This document shows, one piece after another, positions 1 to 10,713 of a stretch of DNA of 64,000 nucleotides. The DNA is taken from NCBI GenBank assembly GCA_015501595.1, contig JADNRX010000080.1, positions 1 through 64,000 on the forward strand, given 5' to 3'. The notes below the pieces were generated by a model. The model did no database searches, was not told the DNA's origin, and saw nothing but the letters and a program-made list of their open reading frames with translations. Source of the DNA: Hymenopellis radicata. Its lineage: Eukaryota; Basidiomycota; Agaricomycetes; Agaricales; Physalacriaceae. Both the position numbers and the translations under genes were made by a program. Position 1 is the stretch's first letter. The number at the start of each line of letters is the position of its first letter.

Positions 1-1
1 G

Positions 2-340
2 GAAGTAGAAACGCTGGAGGAAGAATTTCGACGTTACATTCGGGGCTGTCAGTCCATGTCATCATACTGGACTGACATGTCAGCTAACCAATGGGGCCCG
101 TACACGTTCTCTCGGTGTATCGGGAATTTCGACGCCACATCCGGATATCGGGTCTATGCGGCGCAGAAGGCGGATATGTATCAGGAAATAGCAGACCATG
201 CGGAGAAGCGTTTCAGCGCCACGAAGGTTGGTGGCGCGTGGCCCGGGGAGAAGGATGATTTGAATAACTTTGTGCGTAGCCGTCGGCCGCGGCTAACAGT
301 AGATTGGGACGTAGATAAGCAAGCGTTTGAGGATGTGTAA
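2..340 (+). CDS. 3' end of an unidentified gene, truncated by the window edge
   Basis: The frame is open from the first bases of the window to the TAA ending at 340, so only the C-terminal ~112 residues are present and the true start lies outside. The visible part is hydrophilic, rich in Glu, Lys, Arg and aromatic residues (YWTDMSANQWGPYTFSRCIGNF), with no signal peptide, membrane segment or cysteine motif. I do not recognise the family. An internal Met at 56 exists, but the reading frame upstream of it is also open, which argues for truncation rather than a short gene. Confidence 0.45.
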   Translation, partial: EVETLEEEFRRYIRGCQSMSSYWTDMSANQWGPYTFSRCIGNFDATSGYRVYAAQKADMYQEIADHAEKRFSATKVGGAWPGEKDDLNNFVRSRRPRLTVDWDVDKQAFEDV

Positions 341-1824
341 TGCGAGTCAACTGACACGATGGCGTGAGAAAGGACGCGTGTCTCACACAGCCACAGACCT
401 CAATGAAAATCATCGTTTCTTCCTTCCCCCCACGAACGAGAAGGAGCCATCCGCCAGATTGTCCCGCAAAGAGCTAGTGACGGTGACCTCAGTGGCCTTC
501 AAAGCACATGGACAGCAGCATCCACACAAGGACGGTGCTCTTGTGGCGCCATTCTCCTCACACTACTCGGATGTCAATCACGAGCCCAAGACCGCATATG
601 CCAGCTTCCAGTGCCGGCTCCTTTATTTTGACGTGTCACGTCGTCGGTGGCCTGTCGACATCCTTAATGCAGCACCATTACACTAGGCGCGGCGACTAAG
701 GTATGCGATAGTCGACTTGCGCACATTCCATCACTGACCTCTGCGGCTAGCCTTTAGCAACATCGTGCAGTTGGCCCCAGGCCAGCCTCAACATCTGACA
801 ATGTCACAGGCCAGTTTCAAAATCGATACCCTCAGATCCCCTGCCACACCGTACGTCACGCCTTCATGCTCACCGCCGTATCCCGCTGACGCGATGCCTT
901 CAGATCATCACCACTGCCCGCTCTCAGCTACACCTATCATGGCCATCCTATTTAGCGCCACCATCACACCACAACGGTAAGTCCTCCCAACTCAATCCAA
1001 GGGCCATGTCCAAGGCTTCCGCAACGATGCTGTGATCGGTCGCTTTACAGCCTTTACCCTTCGCCACATCGAACCGCAGTGAGTTGGTTGCCTGAGACGT
1101 GCTCTATTATTCGGCGAAAGTGTATAATACTACTCACTACTTAAGATGTTAAAAATATTCTTAAGTAGGTTAAGCCTTCGAGTTTGTTAAATGCACTTTT
1201 CAACACTTCTTTAAGCCTTTCGAAGCAACATGATTAAAGGGTTTTGTGTTAAGATCTTAAGCAGTACTTAAGCCTTCAGGCGAGTGTTAAGATCGTTAAG
1301 ATCTTAAGCTGTGCCGATGCAGCTGTAGCCATTCCACACCGCCTATTCGAGGGGTATCTACCCGATTGAATGCAGTACGAAAGCTTAAAGAATGCTTAAA
1401 CAATCTTAACTGCAGCATGTTTAAACGTGAGGGTGAGACCTCGATATCTTAAACAAAATGCATGAATAGTCAGCCGAGCTGTAGGTTTTCCTGCCGGATA
1501 ATGCAACGAGCTTTCGAAATCGATGATATAATATCGAACAGGAGAAGGAACTCTGCAAATCAAAGCTCCAGCTTTTGGAGGAATGCCATGTCAATCACCA
1601 AATGTGGCGCATGTAAGTTGATGATCATGGGTCAGACGAACGACAGTACAGCCTCCTTCGCCGTCGAGCGTAGGGGATACACAAGCATTAGACTCCGGTC
1701 ATGCGATATATTGCAGTCTGTAGCACCGCCACGGCTATCCAGAACATCGGCCGTTAAGCGTCAAGTTGTCTAGCCTCTCACGAATCGCACACGATAATTA
1801 AGCGAATATAATACACCCCACATA
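341..1824. other. Intergenic region, no supported gene
   Basis: Short ORFs occur in several frames but none shows family motifs or consistent splice signals. The notable content is an AT-rich cluster of TTAAG words at about 1135-1450, listed separately. Confidence 0.5.
1135..1455. repeat. TTAAG-rich AT cluster
   Basis: In roughly 320 bp the words TTAAG and CTTAA recur more than a dozen times, including the palindrome CTTAAG and compound runs such as GTTAAGATCTTAAG (near 1249 and 1294). Spacing is irregular, so this is not a simple tandem array. No gene overlaps it. It could be a degraded repeat or a clustered binding site; the sequence alone does not decide. Confidence 0.5.
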
Positions 1825-3631
1825 CTACGGTTTCTTCTCATGGTCCTGGTCGACATATCAACATCGTCCCAGTAGGCAAAAAAACATATACTCACCGTCT
1901 TTTCTACAAGTTGGTCAAGGTAATCCATCGTAGCAGCCTTTCGCTCAGCCTCCTCCGAAGACTCAGTGCGCGGTGTCTAGCGGGATTCAGTCAAACATAC
2001 TCAACAATGCAAACCGCACTCACCGAAAGTACCGAAAACATATTCAGCGCCACATTCTGCGCAGGATCAAGCGTCTGGCGCTTCGCCTGCGATGCAGCCT
2101 CAGTCTGCGGCGCCTGGGGGCCCGACAGCTTCACTAGCATGTCTAGCACACTTATGTTGTTCGCCTTACGCTCCTCCTCCGTCGTCTGCGTCTCCATCGG
2201 TGCAGCCTTTAGCGGCTCAGGATCGACACCCTTGACACCGAGGAGCGGGGCATACTCCTTCAAGTATTTTTCGGGGCTCTCCAAGACGGAATTCGCGAGC
2301 CACGCAGTCTCTGGGTTGTTCTGGAAGTCCATAATATCGAACACGTCCATGGATTCTGGAGCATGACCCGCGCTATCCTCCATGTTCTCTTGCGGCGCGT
2401 AGCGCGGATCCCAAGGGAAGTAGGGGTAGTAGTAGTCGAGCTGTTTGTCGACGGTAACCGTGGCGCGCATGCGGATACCCTTGACACCGCTGGCGTTACG
2501 ACCGACGGTGCGGGGGAGACTGTTGATTGTGACCATGCCCGGCATTAGACGCATCTCCTCCATCGATGTCTTGTCGGCGAGGTCGGGATCCGTGGTTCCC
2601 ATGCCCTCCCTGTGATGGTACAGACTAAACTTGTCGCCAGGGAGGTAGGGTATGGAGGCGCGAAGACCGCCAAACGAGACCATGATACCCGAATTGTAAC
2701 CAGCCTGGGGGGTGATGACAGCGCGGTGCTGAGTGACATCGTCGGTCTGGAGGAGGAGGCCTGGCTCCATCTTTGCGAACATGTATGAGTGGAGTTTGCT
2801 GGGGTGATGGTAGAGCAGACCGCCGACGCGGTGGGGCTTGGGCTCTATGTTCTTGGACCTGCTGCTCCTGAACTCGTTGAAGGTGACCTCTTCGAGGAAG
2901 CGACGGTGGAGGTTTTCGGTGTTTTGGGCGAGCTTGTAGAGATCCTTGTCGTTGTGCTCCTCGTAGCGCTTTCGGATGAACTCGCGGAACTGAGGTCGCA
3001 GCTTGCGGGCGCGCTCTACGAAACGGTCAAACTCGGCCTCGGACATGGCCTCGATATTGGGACTGAGTCCGGATGTCGTGACCGCGACAGCGTGGCGCGC
3101 CCTTTCCACATCCGCCATCTTCGCGCTCACACCCGCCAAGTCTGTCCTTATCGGGCCCACCGGTTCCTTCAGCTTCGCCTGGACAAGGTCGTCTATTGAC
3201 ATGCCCTCGCTGGCCTCTGGGCGCTCCGCCTCGTCGCAGAATTCGGAATCAATGAGCCAGTCGGTGGCCGTTTTCGAGCTCTGGTTTTTGTACCACGCAG
3301 AGGTATGTGGTACGCTGGCATTCGTGTCCATCTCCTCATAACGGCGGATGAACCGAACCTGCGACTCGCCCTTGACCCACTCGACGTACTGCTCGCGGGC
3401 ATCGAATGGCGCGGTGAGCGTGATGAAGGCGTTCTTGCGGCGGATAGTAAGGGGGCGCTTCAGACCAAAGTCGCCGCGGTGGGCGTGGGCTTTCGGCGAG
3501 GAATATGTCTGCCGGATATTCGGGTCGAATGAAGCAAAGCGCGACCGTCGCAGTAATTTAGCAAAGGGCGATGCCGTTGGCACGCTGCCCGACGCCGCCG
3601 CCGATGCGACCGCGTGGGTTGCAGTCGCCAT
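1825..3631 (-). CDS. mrp51: Mitochondrial small-subunit ribosomal protein Mrp51 (bS1m family)
   Basis: Predicted 569-aa subunit of the mitochondrial ribosome small subunit. The N-terminus carries the family hallmark, a basic stretch SPFAKLLRRSRFASFDPNI followed by RGDFGLKRPL (about residues 20-60), then a long charged body; start and length suit Mrp51. Three exons: 2024-3631, 1896-1976 and 1825-1845. The introns (1977-2023 and 1846-1895) have GTGAGT donors and AG acceptors and keep frame exactly, so the protein ends DHEKKP rather than running into intron 1. The Ala-rich start beginning MATATHAVASAAASG suits a mitochondrial presequence. Family assignment rests on the N-terminal motif; the exon structure is read directly. 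Confidence 0.85.
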
Positions 3632-5073
3632 TCCCTACTTGGCACGCTGTCAGCCACGACGAGCAGCCATATTGTAGACTTACCGACAACGTGAGCGTTT
3701 TCGGAAAAAGACGCGAGTCGATCGCTTGCCTGAAACGGAACTTGAAGCGGAGTCTGAAATGCTTTTATACAAAGCTTCGCCGGATTTTTCTTTTCTTCAT
3801 AAAATCCACGACGTCCAAATTACCATCCTTCCGCCGCCTCGGCGACTTCGCAGGCGGGGTGGTCCAGACAAACGTCGGAGATGGACGCGGGCTCTCAAAA
3901 ACAATCTTTGCTGATGTTCCTCCCACTGGTCGAGGGGCAAGGACGCAGGATCACCTGGAGTGGCTCTACATATCCTACCACCGTGTTCTTTTCCTGTAAT
4001 GTAAGTAGTTCAATGCATCTTTTATTTCTCTTTTTCCTTTCGTGGTCGATGAAGATAATCCTGGTAAAGGAACACGCCCCGCTCGTAAAGAGTCCCACTG
4101 CTGTTGGGTATCGAGGTCTTCTCTGTGAGAGCCAGATGGTTGGGCGTGGTTGGAGAATGTAAGGCGAGGCTGAGACCACTGTGTTTTCCCCCTTCTCCTA
4201 CTCTGTGTCTTGTTACCTCGCTCACCTCTTTCCAGGTTGTATGTAATCCTGTTTATGTATACCCCCATGCAAATATCAAGTCACTGTCCCTTCTACTGCC
4301 CTGCCACCTTGAACCTCACGCACTCGACTCATCGCAGGCGACAGCCGACTCGTCGTACGACTAGTTAATCGGACTGCCTATACTGACCGCGACTTGTGAC
4401 TGCATTGTTCACTCTCAGCATGTCGACATTAGGTCAATGGGCGCCTGCCAAGTTTCGATTCCACGGTTTCGCATGCAATCGACACTCGTACTCGTCTTTC
4501 GGTGCAGGGTGTTTCATTTCTCTTTCGGACCTTATTTGTATATTCCTTTCTCGACGGCCTTTCTCCTTTATCATATCCTGATTTCCTCCTTGCACCTTCC
4601 TATCTGTCACATCTATCACCCGGTGTTTGGTTTCGCGTACAACAGGCCGCGTTTCTTGAAGCCATCACCGACACGGGCATACGGAAAGTTCCCTCGTTTG
4701 CTCTGACCTCGACTCCAGGCCGCTGCAGCCTGCAGGTTGGATATTCTCTGCAAGGCAGATGTAGAATCATATGTTAGTAAATTGCTCTCCTTTTGCTCCG
4801 TGACATCTTAAACTCGGCGCATTGGGCGCGTCTCTCCGCCAGTTTTACCGACGCAGGTAGGCTTTGACCCGCCCATCCCGGATTCATGCAATTGAAACTG
4901 CCGATAACCTGGCATCAGGTCTTCGAGCGGCCAGACAATGTACACCAGTGCAAGGGCCGATCAACTGTAAGTACTGTCAGGTCCCATACAAAAGGCTGTT
5001 ATATGAGCGCTCTCGGTTATTCGTATCCCTTTCTGCTTCACTCCTCTACCATCCACCTCCACCCCTCCTCGCC
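3632..5073. other. Intergenic region between divergent genes
   Basis: About 1.4 kb separates the Mrp51 and FAD monooxygenase start codons, which face away from each other. The stretch is rich in pyrimidine tracts on the plus strand, as expected of fungal promoters and 5' leaders. ORFs of 60-140 codons overlap in all frames without family motifs. No gene is supported. Confidence 0.5.
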
Positions 5074-6733
5074 ATGGATCCAAACACCAAATTCAAAGTT
5101 ATCATTTGGTGAGCACAACGCCATCTACGCGTTATGAATATCGTCTAAATTCCATGCTCTCAGCGGCGGAGGCATAGGTGGCCTTGTATGCGCCGTGCAG
5201 CTAGGCAGATACCCCAATATCGAACTGGAGGTCTACGAATCGGCGGACAAATTCAGCCCTGTCGGCGCGGGCATCGGGGTCTGGCCGCGCACATGGGGCA
5301 TCTTGGAGATGATGGGATTAACAGAGGACCTCGCAAAGGTCGCGTCAAATCCTGTCACAGACGATGAAGGTACGTGATATTATCACTCATATGTCGTGCC
5401 CTTGGCTTATCATTCTCTACAGTCGTCGCCTGGTCCCTTAGAAAGAGTGATCAACTCGACGGTTTTGAATTCGGCCAAGTCAGGTCCAAAGGGCACCTGC
5501 AAACGTTTCACCGAGGTGATATCCACGACGTCTTCGTCAAGCATCTTTCCCCAAACTGCAAAATCTTCTACTCCAAGCGCATACAATCGTACACCGAATC
5601 ATCCGATGGCACGGTTGCGCTGTCCTTTGCCGATGGATCCACCGCGACTTGTGACGTCTTAATCGGTGCCGATGGGCTCAAGTCTTCCGTGCGCGCCTCA
5701 ATGTTCGAGAGAATGGCGCATGACGCGTTGAATGAGGGTCGGACGGACGATGCGATGAAATACATGGATTCTGTCTCGCATATATGGACTGGGTCCATAG
5801 TATATCGGGCCCTCGTTCCGACTGACAAACTAAAAGAGAAGGGCTTCCCGGTTGACTCTGAACCGACACAGGTACATATCGACGCCTCCTGTTCTCATCC
5901 TCCTAACACCTTGTTCTAGCATTGTGGTCGTGGTCTGGTAAGTCTTATATCACTACAATTTCCGTGTACTGAACCTTGGCCAGCACATTGTCACTTACCC
6001 CGTTATAAATGGAACATTACTCAATGTCGGGATATTTCGTCCTCAGAGAGAACTAATGGGGACTCAGTCCACCCTATCGTCTCCTGTACCTGCGGATGTG
6101 TCAGAGGTTAGAACGCTCACGGATTTCAGTAAATGGGAGCCTCGAGTGCAAGCTCTATTGGATGTATGCTCCACCATGTCTTCGGTGCCACCGTTCTGAA
6201 TATCGTCTAGTGCATGGACATTACCAGCAAATGGCCAGTATTCTGCATCAACCTGTTGAGTACATATGCTTCGGGTCATACTGCACTAATCGGCGACGCT
6301 GTACGCGCAACCATGTTCACGTTGATGTCCCCCTAACGAATCCTAGGCTCATGCCATGTTTCCCCATCAAGCGTCTGGCGCTGGACAGGCCATCGAGGTG
6401 CGTACGACAAACTTACATCCTCTCCGTTCACTGATCAGAATGAACGCCCAGGACGCACATCTTCTCGCATGTCTTCTCGGACACGAACGAACTTCGAAGC
6501 ACAACCTCGCCGACGTTCTTCGAATCTACAGCGACATGCGGTTACCTTTCGCCAGCGAAATCTGGGACCGGTCAGAGCAGAATAGCAGCAATTTTGCATT
6601 AGTTGATCCCGACGCGGACACGAAGCTGAAAAGTATAGCAGAGACCGTTCACAACCGGTGGGCGTGGGCTTGGGATGATCGTTATAATCACTTGATGGAG
6701 GTATCGTATGGTATAATGCAAAAACTATCTTAA
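5074..6733 (+). CDS. FAD-dependent monooxygenase (salicylate hydroxylase-like)
   Basis: Group A flavoprotein hydroxylase of about 436 aa that would use NAD(P)H, O2 and FAD to hydroxylate an aromatic or related substrate. The N-terminal Rossmann motif is CGGGIGGLV, assembled across intron 1; GADGLKS is the middle motif; the C-terminal FAD motif GDAAHAMFPHQASGAG is assembled across an intron. Eight exons: 5074-5108, 5164-5369, 5423-5871, 5920-5937, 5984-6163, 6211-6300, 6347-6397 and 6452-6733, all with GT-AG borders and consistent phase. The 18-nt exon 4 encodes HCGRGL, conserved in the family just before the HIVTYPV strand. The last residues are uncertain: a further intron near 6685-6740 is possible. 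No signal peptide, so cytosolic. Substrate unknown; no biosynthetic partners adjoin it. Confidence 0.88.
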
Positions 6734-7375
6734 TCAATCTGTACAGGAAAGGAATAGACGACCTTGTAGATATCCTCGTGTTACCCGTTGTGGTCTCACG
6801 TCTCAGTTAGATGTTGATAGTATACTTACAGGTGCGCCACTCGATGTCGATAATCAAGTTTGGGTGGTTGCCTTGAGACGTGTACAACGTCGGTGGCTCC
6901 TTCGGAGTCCTTCCTGGAACTCTGTCAGGCAAGTCATCAACATGTTGACTCGACGAAACGACGGCTAATCCATATAATCAGAAAGATTCTTAGCACTAAG
7001 AAGAGAGTCAACTTACAAGAGTTTGTACCTAATGTCTTCCGGGCAATGATTGCCTCACACCCATCAGTTCAACCTACCTTTAGCCAAGTTCGCCAGTGTC
7101 TTGATTGCCTCCTTGTTACAAAGGACGACATCTGGCTCGACGATTGTATACGATTTCATTCGTCCGACAGCCGTCCCAACTTATTCAGCGCATTCGGGAA
7201 AAGTTCCTCTCTATTCGCTTACTTATTACTGCTTTCGTGTTTTCTCTCTGCAGCTCCCTGCTGTTACTGTGATCTAGAAGATTTACATAACTTGCTTCGT
7301 CCTAAAGTCCTACTCTTGAATTTCCTTTATCAAACTAGCAGTTGGAGTTCAACATGTGTACACCATCATCTTGCT
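6734..7375. other. Intergenic region between convergent genes
   Basis: Lies between the 3' ends of the monooxygenase and aminopeptidase genes. A long plus-strand frame crosses the region into the aminopeptidase (6860-7849) but lacks motifs and is antisense to a well-supported exon, so I treat it as chance. Confidence 0.55.
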
Positions 7376-8853
7376 TTACCCAGAAAATGGAAACCCCACA
7401 GGACTTGCCAATCCATTAGAACCGACCGCCCTCACCCCGAAATACACATTATCCTTCGAAAGTTCCACCGTCGCCTGGGCAGTCCTACCAACAGGAACAA
7501 CATGTGTCCAAACGGAACCTCTGTCGGACGCCACACAATTTCATACGCATCGACACTCGCATCCAGACTCCACCGCAGCGTAGAGTTGTTGGTCAGCGTC
7601 GAGGAGTCGAGGGTGACGTTCTGCGGTGTAACGGGCGCGCTGGCCAACGACCACAGAATAGCGCCGTTGACCTTTGCGACGCGGGAGATGAACTCAAAGT
7701 CGCAGAACTCCAGGAGGTCGCCGAACTGGACGCCGTCGACGACGCGCACGTCCTGGTGCTGGTGCGCAAAGTTTTCGTGCGGCTCGGTGAATCTGACGGC
7801 TGGGAAGCCGTCGTTCAGGAAGGACTCTTGGTCGCCGCCGCGCAGGTAGCGGTCGGGACGGTATATCATCTGAACTGGAGGTCTCCTTAGTTTGGGGTGA
7901 AAGGCATGGAAAAAAAGACCAACCTGACATGTTGGTCACAGCATTCGACGCCACCTCCACAGCAAACCTCGCCAGCTGTCTCGCCGGCGCGTCGTTCTCG
8001 CCACCAATATCCACGCGATCCGCAATCGCGCGCGCCGAGTCCGTCGGCGGTATCCCGCGCACGAACATCCTGATATTAAACGGATCCGTCGTCCCATCAT
8101 CTGCCGTCGAGCTCCCCACGATATCGTTATCCAACATGCCCTGAACATTCACGCTCGCATTCTTCAGCGTATCCGCGAGGAACGCCGACCCATACAGTCC
8201 CTGCTCCTCCCCAGCGACCACCGCGAATATAATCGTCGCGTCCAGCTCCTGCGTAGCCATCACCCGCGCCAGCTCCATCGACACCGCTACACCCGAGCCA
8301 TCGTCGTCAGCACCCGGAGCGTCGTCAGAAAAGTTCATCACGTCTGATACGCGCGAGTCGTAGTGCCCAGAGACTACATACACCCTATTGGGATCAGTCG
8401 TCCCAGGCAGCGTCGCAATTATGTCACTGATATTTGTCGCAGTGGGAATCCGCGAGGCGGGCGGCTGGATGTAGCTGGGAACTTCAACTTGCAGACGGCC
8501 TCCATATGACCGTAGTTCTGAAGCGACCCAATCCCGCGCCGCTCCGATACCACGCTCGGGATCTGTTTGATTGGATAAGGTGTGGCGGGTTCCAAACGAG
8601 ACGAGTGTGCGAATGGTTGATTCAATGCGGGCAGGCGATATCGAGTTGAGAATGCCCGTTAGTTCGGCAGGCGGCTCCTGAGGAACGAGGGCTTCTCCTG
8701 GTCCCGGGGGCCAGATATCTTGAAGTAGGAATAGGTGGGATTGAGCATTGACTACAATGCTAAAGGTAAATCAAGATGGTACGTCTGAGAATTTACACAC
8801 GTACCCAGTGTCGTCAAGAGTGCGAAGACTGCAAGCATGGGGGCGTGTAGCAT
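7376..8853 (-). CDS. Secreted M28-family zinc aminopeptidase, with one frameshift
   Basis: Extracellular metallo-exopeptidase of about 458 aa. An N-terminal hydrophobic signal ([10 protein letters not shown], then NAQS) is followed by the M28 core: SGHYDSR (first zinc His), [11 protein letters not shown] (bridging Asp), [10 protein letters not shown] (catalytic and zinc Glu), and late in the protein the His of EPHENFAH. Exons 8805-8853, 7924-8751 and 7376-7874. In exon 3 the frame ends early after PTEVPF unless one base is added at the AAA of 7510-7512; from there the next frame continues WTHVVPVG... to a natural TAA at 7376-7378, matching the expected C-terminal domain. Either an assembly indel or a recent null mutation. 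All zinc-ligand motifs lie upstream of the break. Confidence 0.85.
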
Positions 8854-9140
8854 GATGGGGGATCCAGTCTACCTTGGGAGGCAGAATCCGAACTGGGCAG
8901 CCTTTTATGAACTCGTTCGCACCACCATATGGGCCTGATCACCTGTAAGGTCTTCGAGTGAGTAGCACAAGCTTCAATTGAGGACGGATATCGGTGAATC
9001 ATATATTTATACATTTCTTGGAAGTCTACCTTGTAAATATGGGTGTGTCGGAGTTCCTTGTGCATGTTCACGAGTGCACTGCGTCCAGGGGACGATCAAC
9101 GATTATGACATTGATGTGGCAAATAATACACCAAGATACG

Positions 9141-10364
9141 TTACGCTCTCGGCTGCAAATTGATGAGCATGTTGACAGACCAACGGAAAGAAGAAGAAAC
9201 TCACCTTGACCTCGTCGCCCAGCTTCTTGATAGTAATGGCAGGACGTTCCGACGTCTTCATACCCGTGTCGCCTTCGTCCCATGTATAACACGTCGCAAT
9301 AGCCATATTCGTGCCGTCACAATTGAATGCGATAGACGAGACGGGGTTGTTGAATTTGGCATACTGCCTGAGGCGCTTCTTGACCTTGTGGTCCCAAATC
9401 GACACGATGCCGTCCGAGCCTGCGGACGCGAAGGTGTTGTGGATCGGATGGAAGGCTAGCGCGTTTACCGGCCAGACGTGGTCGACGCCGTCGATTGTCT
9501 GTCGATGGCATTTGAAGGCGTATTTCTTCTCCTGCATTGCTGGCGACGGGTCAAAGTATTCCACAGCGATGCGTCCTTCCGTCGATGCCATAGCATAACC
9601 TATAGACAAGATTTAGCAGTTGCGTGACAGAGAAAGTAATAACGCACCTTGCCCGTCCGTCATACAAGCCAAAGAACGCGTCAGATATTTGAGGCTGCTC
9701 TCCCTCTCCTGCATAACCGTATCCATTTTACGGGTGTCGTATATGCGCACCAGCCGACTGGCCATCGCCACGACGAGCATGTTGCCCACCAAATCCATAT
9801 TGTACACCCTCTCCGGCATCTTCTCCGTCGACTGGTGCGCCGTCTGCGCGCGTGGATCCCAGAACCGCACCGACAGATCCCACGACCCCGATATCAGCGC
9901 GTCTGCACACTGTCAGTTCACCGTCCATAATATGCAAGTAAACACCTGCTTTTTTCATTCGACCACACCAGCGACGAGATGGAGTCATCGTGTGCCCCCA
10001 AGATTGCGCATTTTTCGGTTTCGAGTCCAAGACTATATGAAATGTTAACGTCGCTCTAATGAAAAAGTAAACAAACACGCACTGCCGGACTTGGCAATCT
10101 AATCCGCCACTGTAAGCATTCGTTCCATCGCCAAAACAGCAACTCAACACAGCGGAGCGGTTCTCAAACTTGGCTTTGTGTTCGCTCGTCGTCGTGTCGT
10201 AGAAGCGGACGGTCCCGTCCCATGAAGAGGCCAGTAAGTGGTTGGGATTGACTGGTGAATAACGGACTTGGGAGATACTGTCGATTGGTGCAGACTGGAT
10301 GAGAGAGTCTATAGGGTGTTATTTTATTTCATCAGATGGAAAATAGACATTACCGACCAGTCAT
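9141..10364 (-). CDS. bub3: Spindle-checkpoint WD40 protein BUB3
   Basis: Seven-bladed WD40 protein of about 326 aa that binds phosphorylated kinetochore scaffold and Bub1/BubR1 in the mitotic checkpoint. Diagnostic segments are LLASSWDGTVRFYD, SGSWDLSVRFWDPR, EGRIAVEYFDPSP, KYAFKCHR, PVNALAFHPIHNTFASAGSD and IAFNCDGTNMAIA. Exons: 10358-10364, 10083-10308, 9946-10032, 9648-9902, 9205-9599, 9141-9152. The first, 7-nt exon uses a weak GTCGGT donor, so the extreme N-terminus is tentative. Exons 3 and 4 do not join in frame: removing one T from the T6 run at 9950-9955 restores ...NEKADALISGSWD, while a different intron with a donor in the CTGGTGTGG stretch is the alternative. Fission and budding yeast orthologues have similar length. 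Confidence 0.88.
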
Positions 10365-10713
10365 GTTGAACGCGATGTTGATGGTTCTAAGCAAAGTTCG
10401 ATTCAAGTCACACAAACACAAACACTAGTTGAACGGATCACAGCAATACATTTCAAGTCATGATCATGACAGGTCGTCAGTAAGTACAGTTCTAAATGTA
10501 GATCAAAGCAGAAGCGCGACTCTCCATCGTAGCCCAAAAAAAACAAGAAAATACAGCAGAAAAACGTCCAAGATTGGTCTACAATGGACAGCAGCCTCGA
10601 AGGAGCGACAAGCGACCGCTTCGACATGATCACAAGGGATCTGCGTGCTGTGTGTGCCTAACGCACATCCATAAAAGGGGAGTAAGAGAATCAGGTAGCA
10701 CATATTTTCTGCA
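10365..10713. other. Intergenic region between tandem minus-strand genes
   Basis: Upstream of BUB3 and downstream of the 10.7-13.1 kb membrane protein. No ORF with family features; holds the BUB3 promoter and the neighbour's 3' untranslated region. Confidence 0.5.

Noticed and set aside
6860..7849. 329-codon plus-strand ORF
   Set aside because: It runs antisense through the aminopeptidase exon, lacks motifs, and its length comes from codon bias of the opposite strand.
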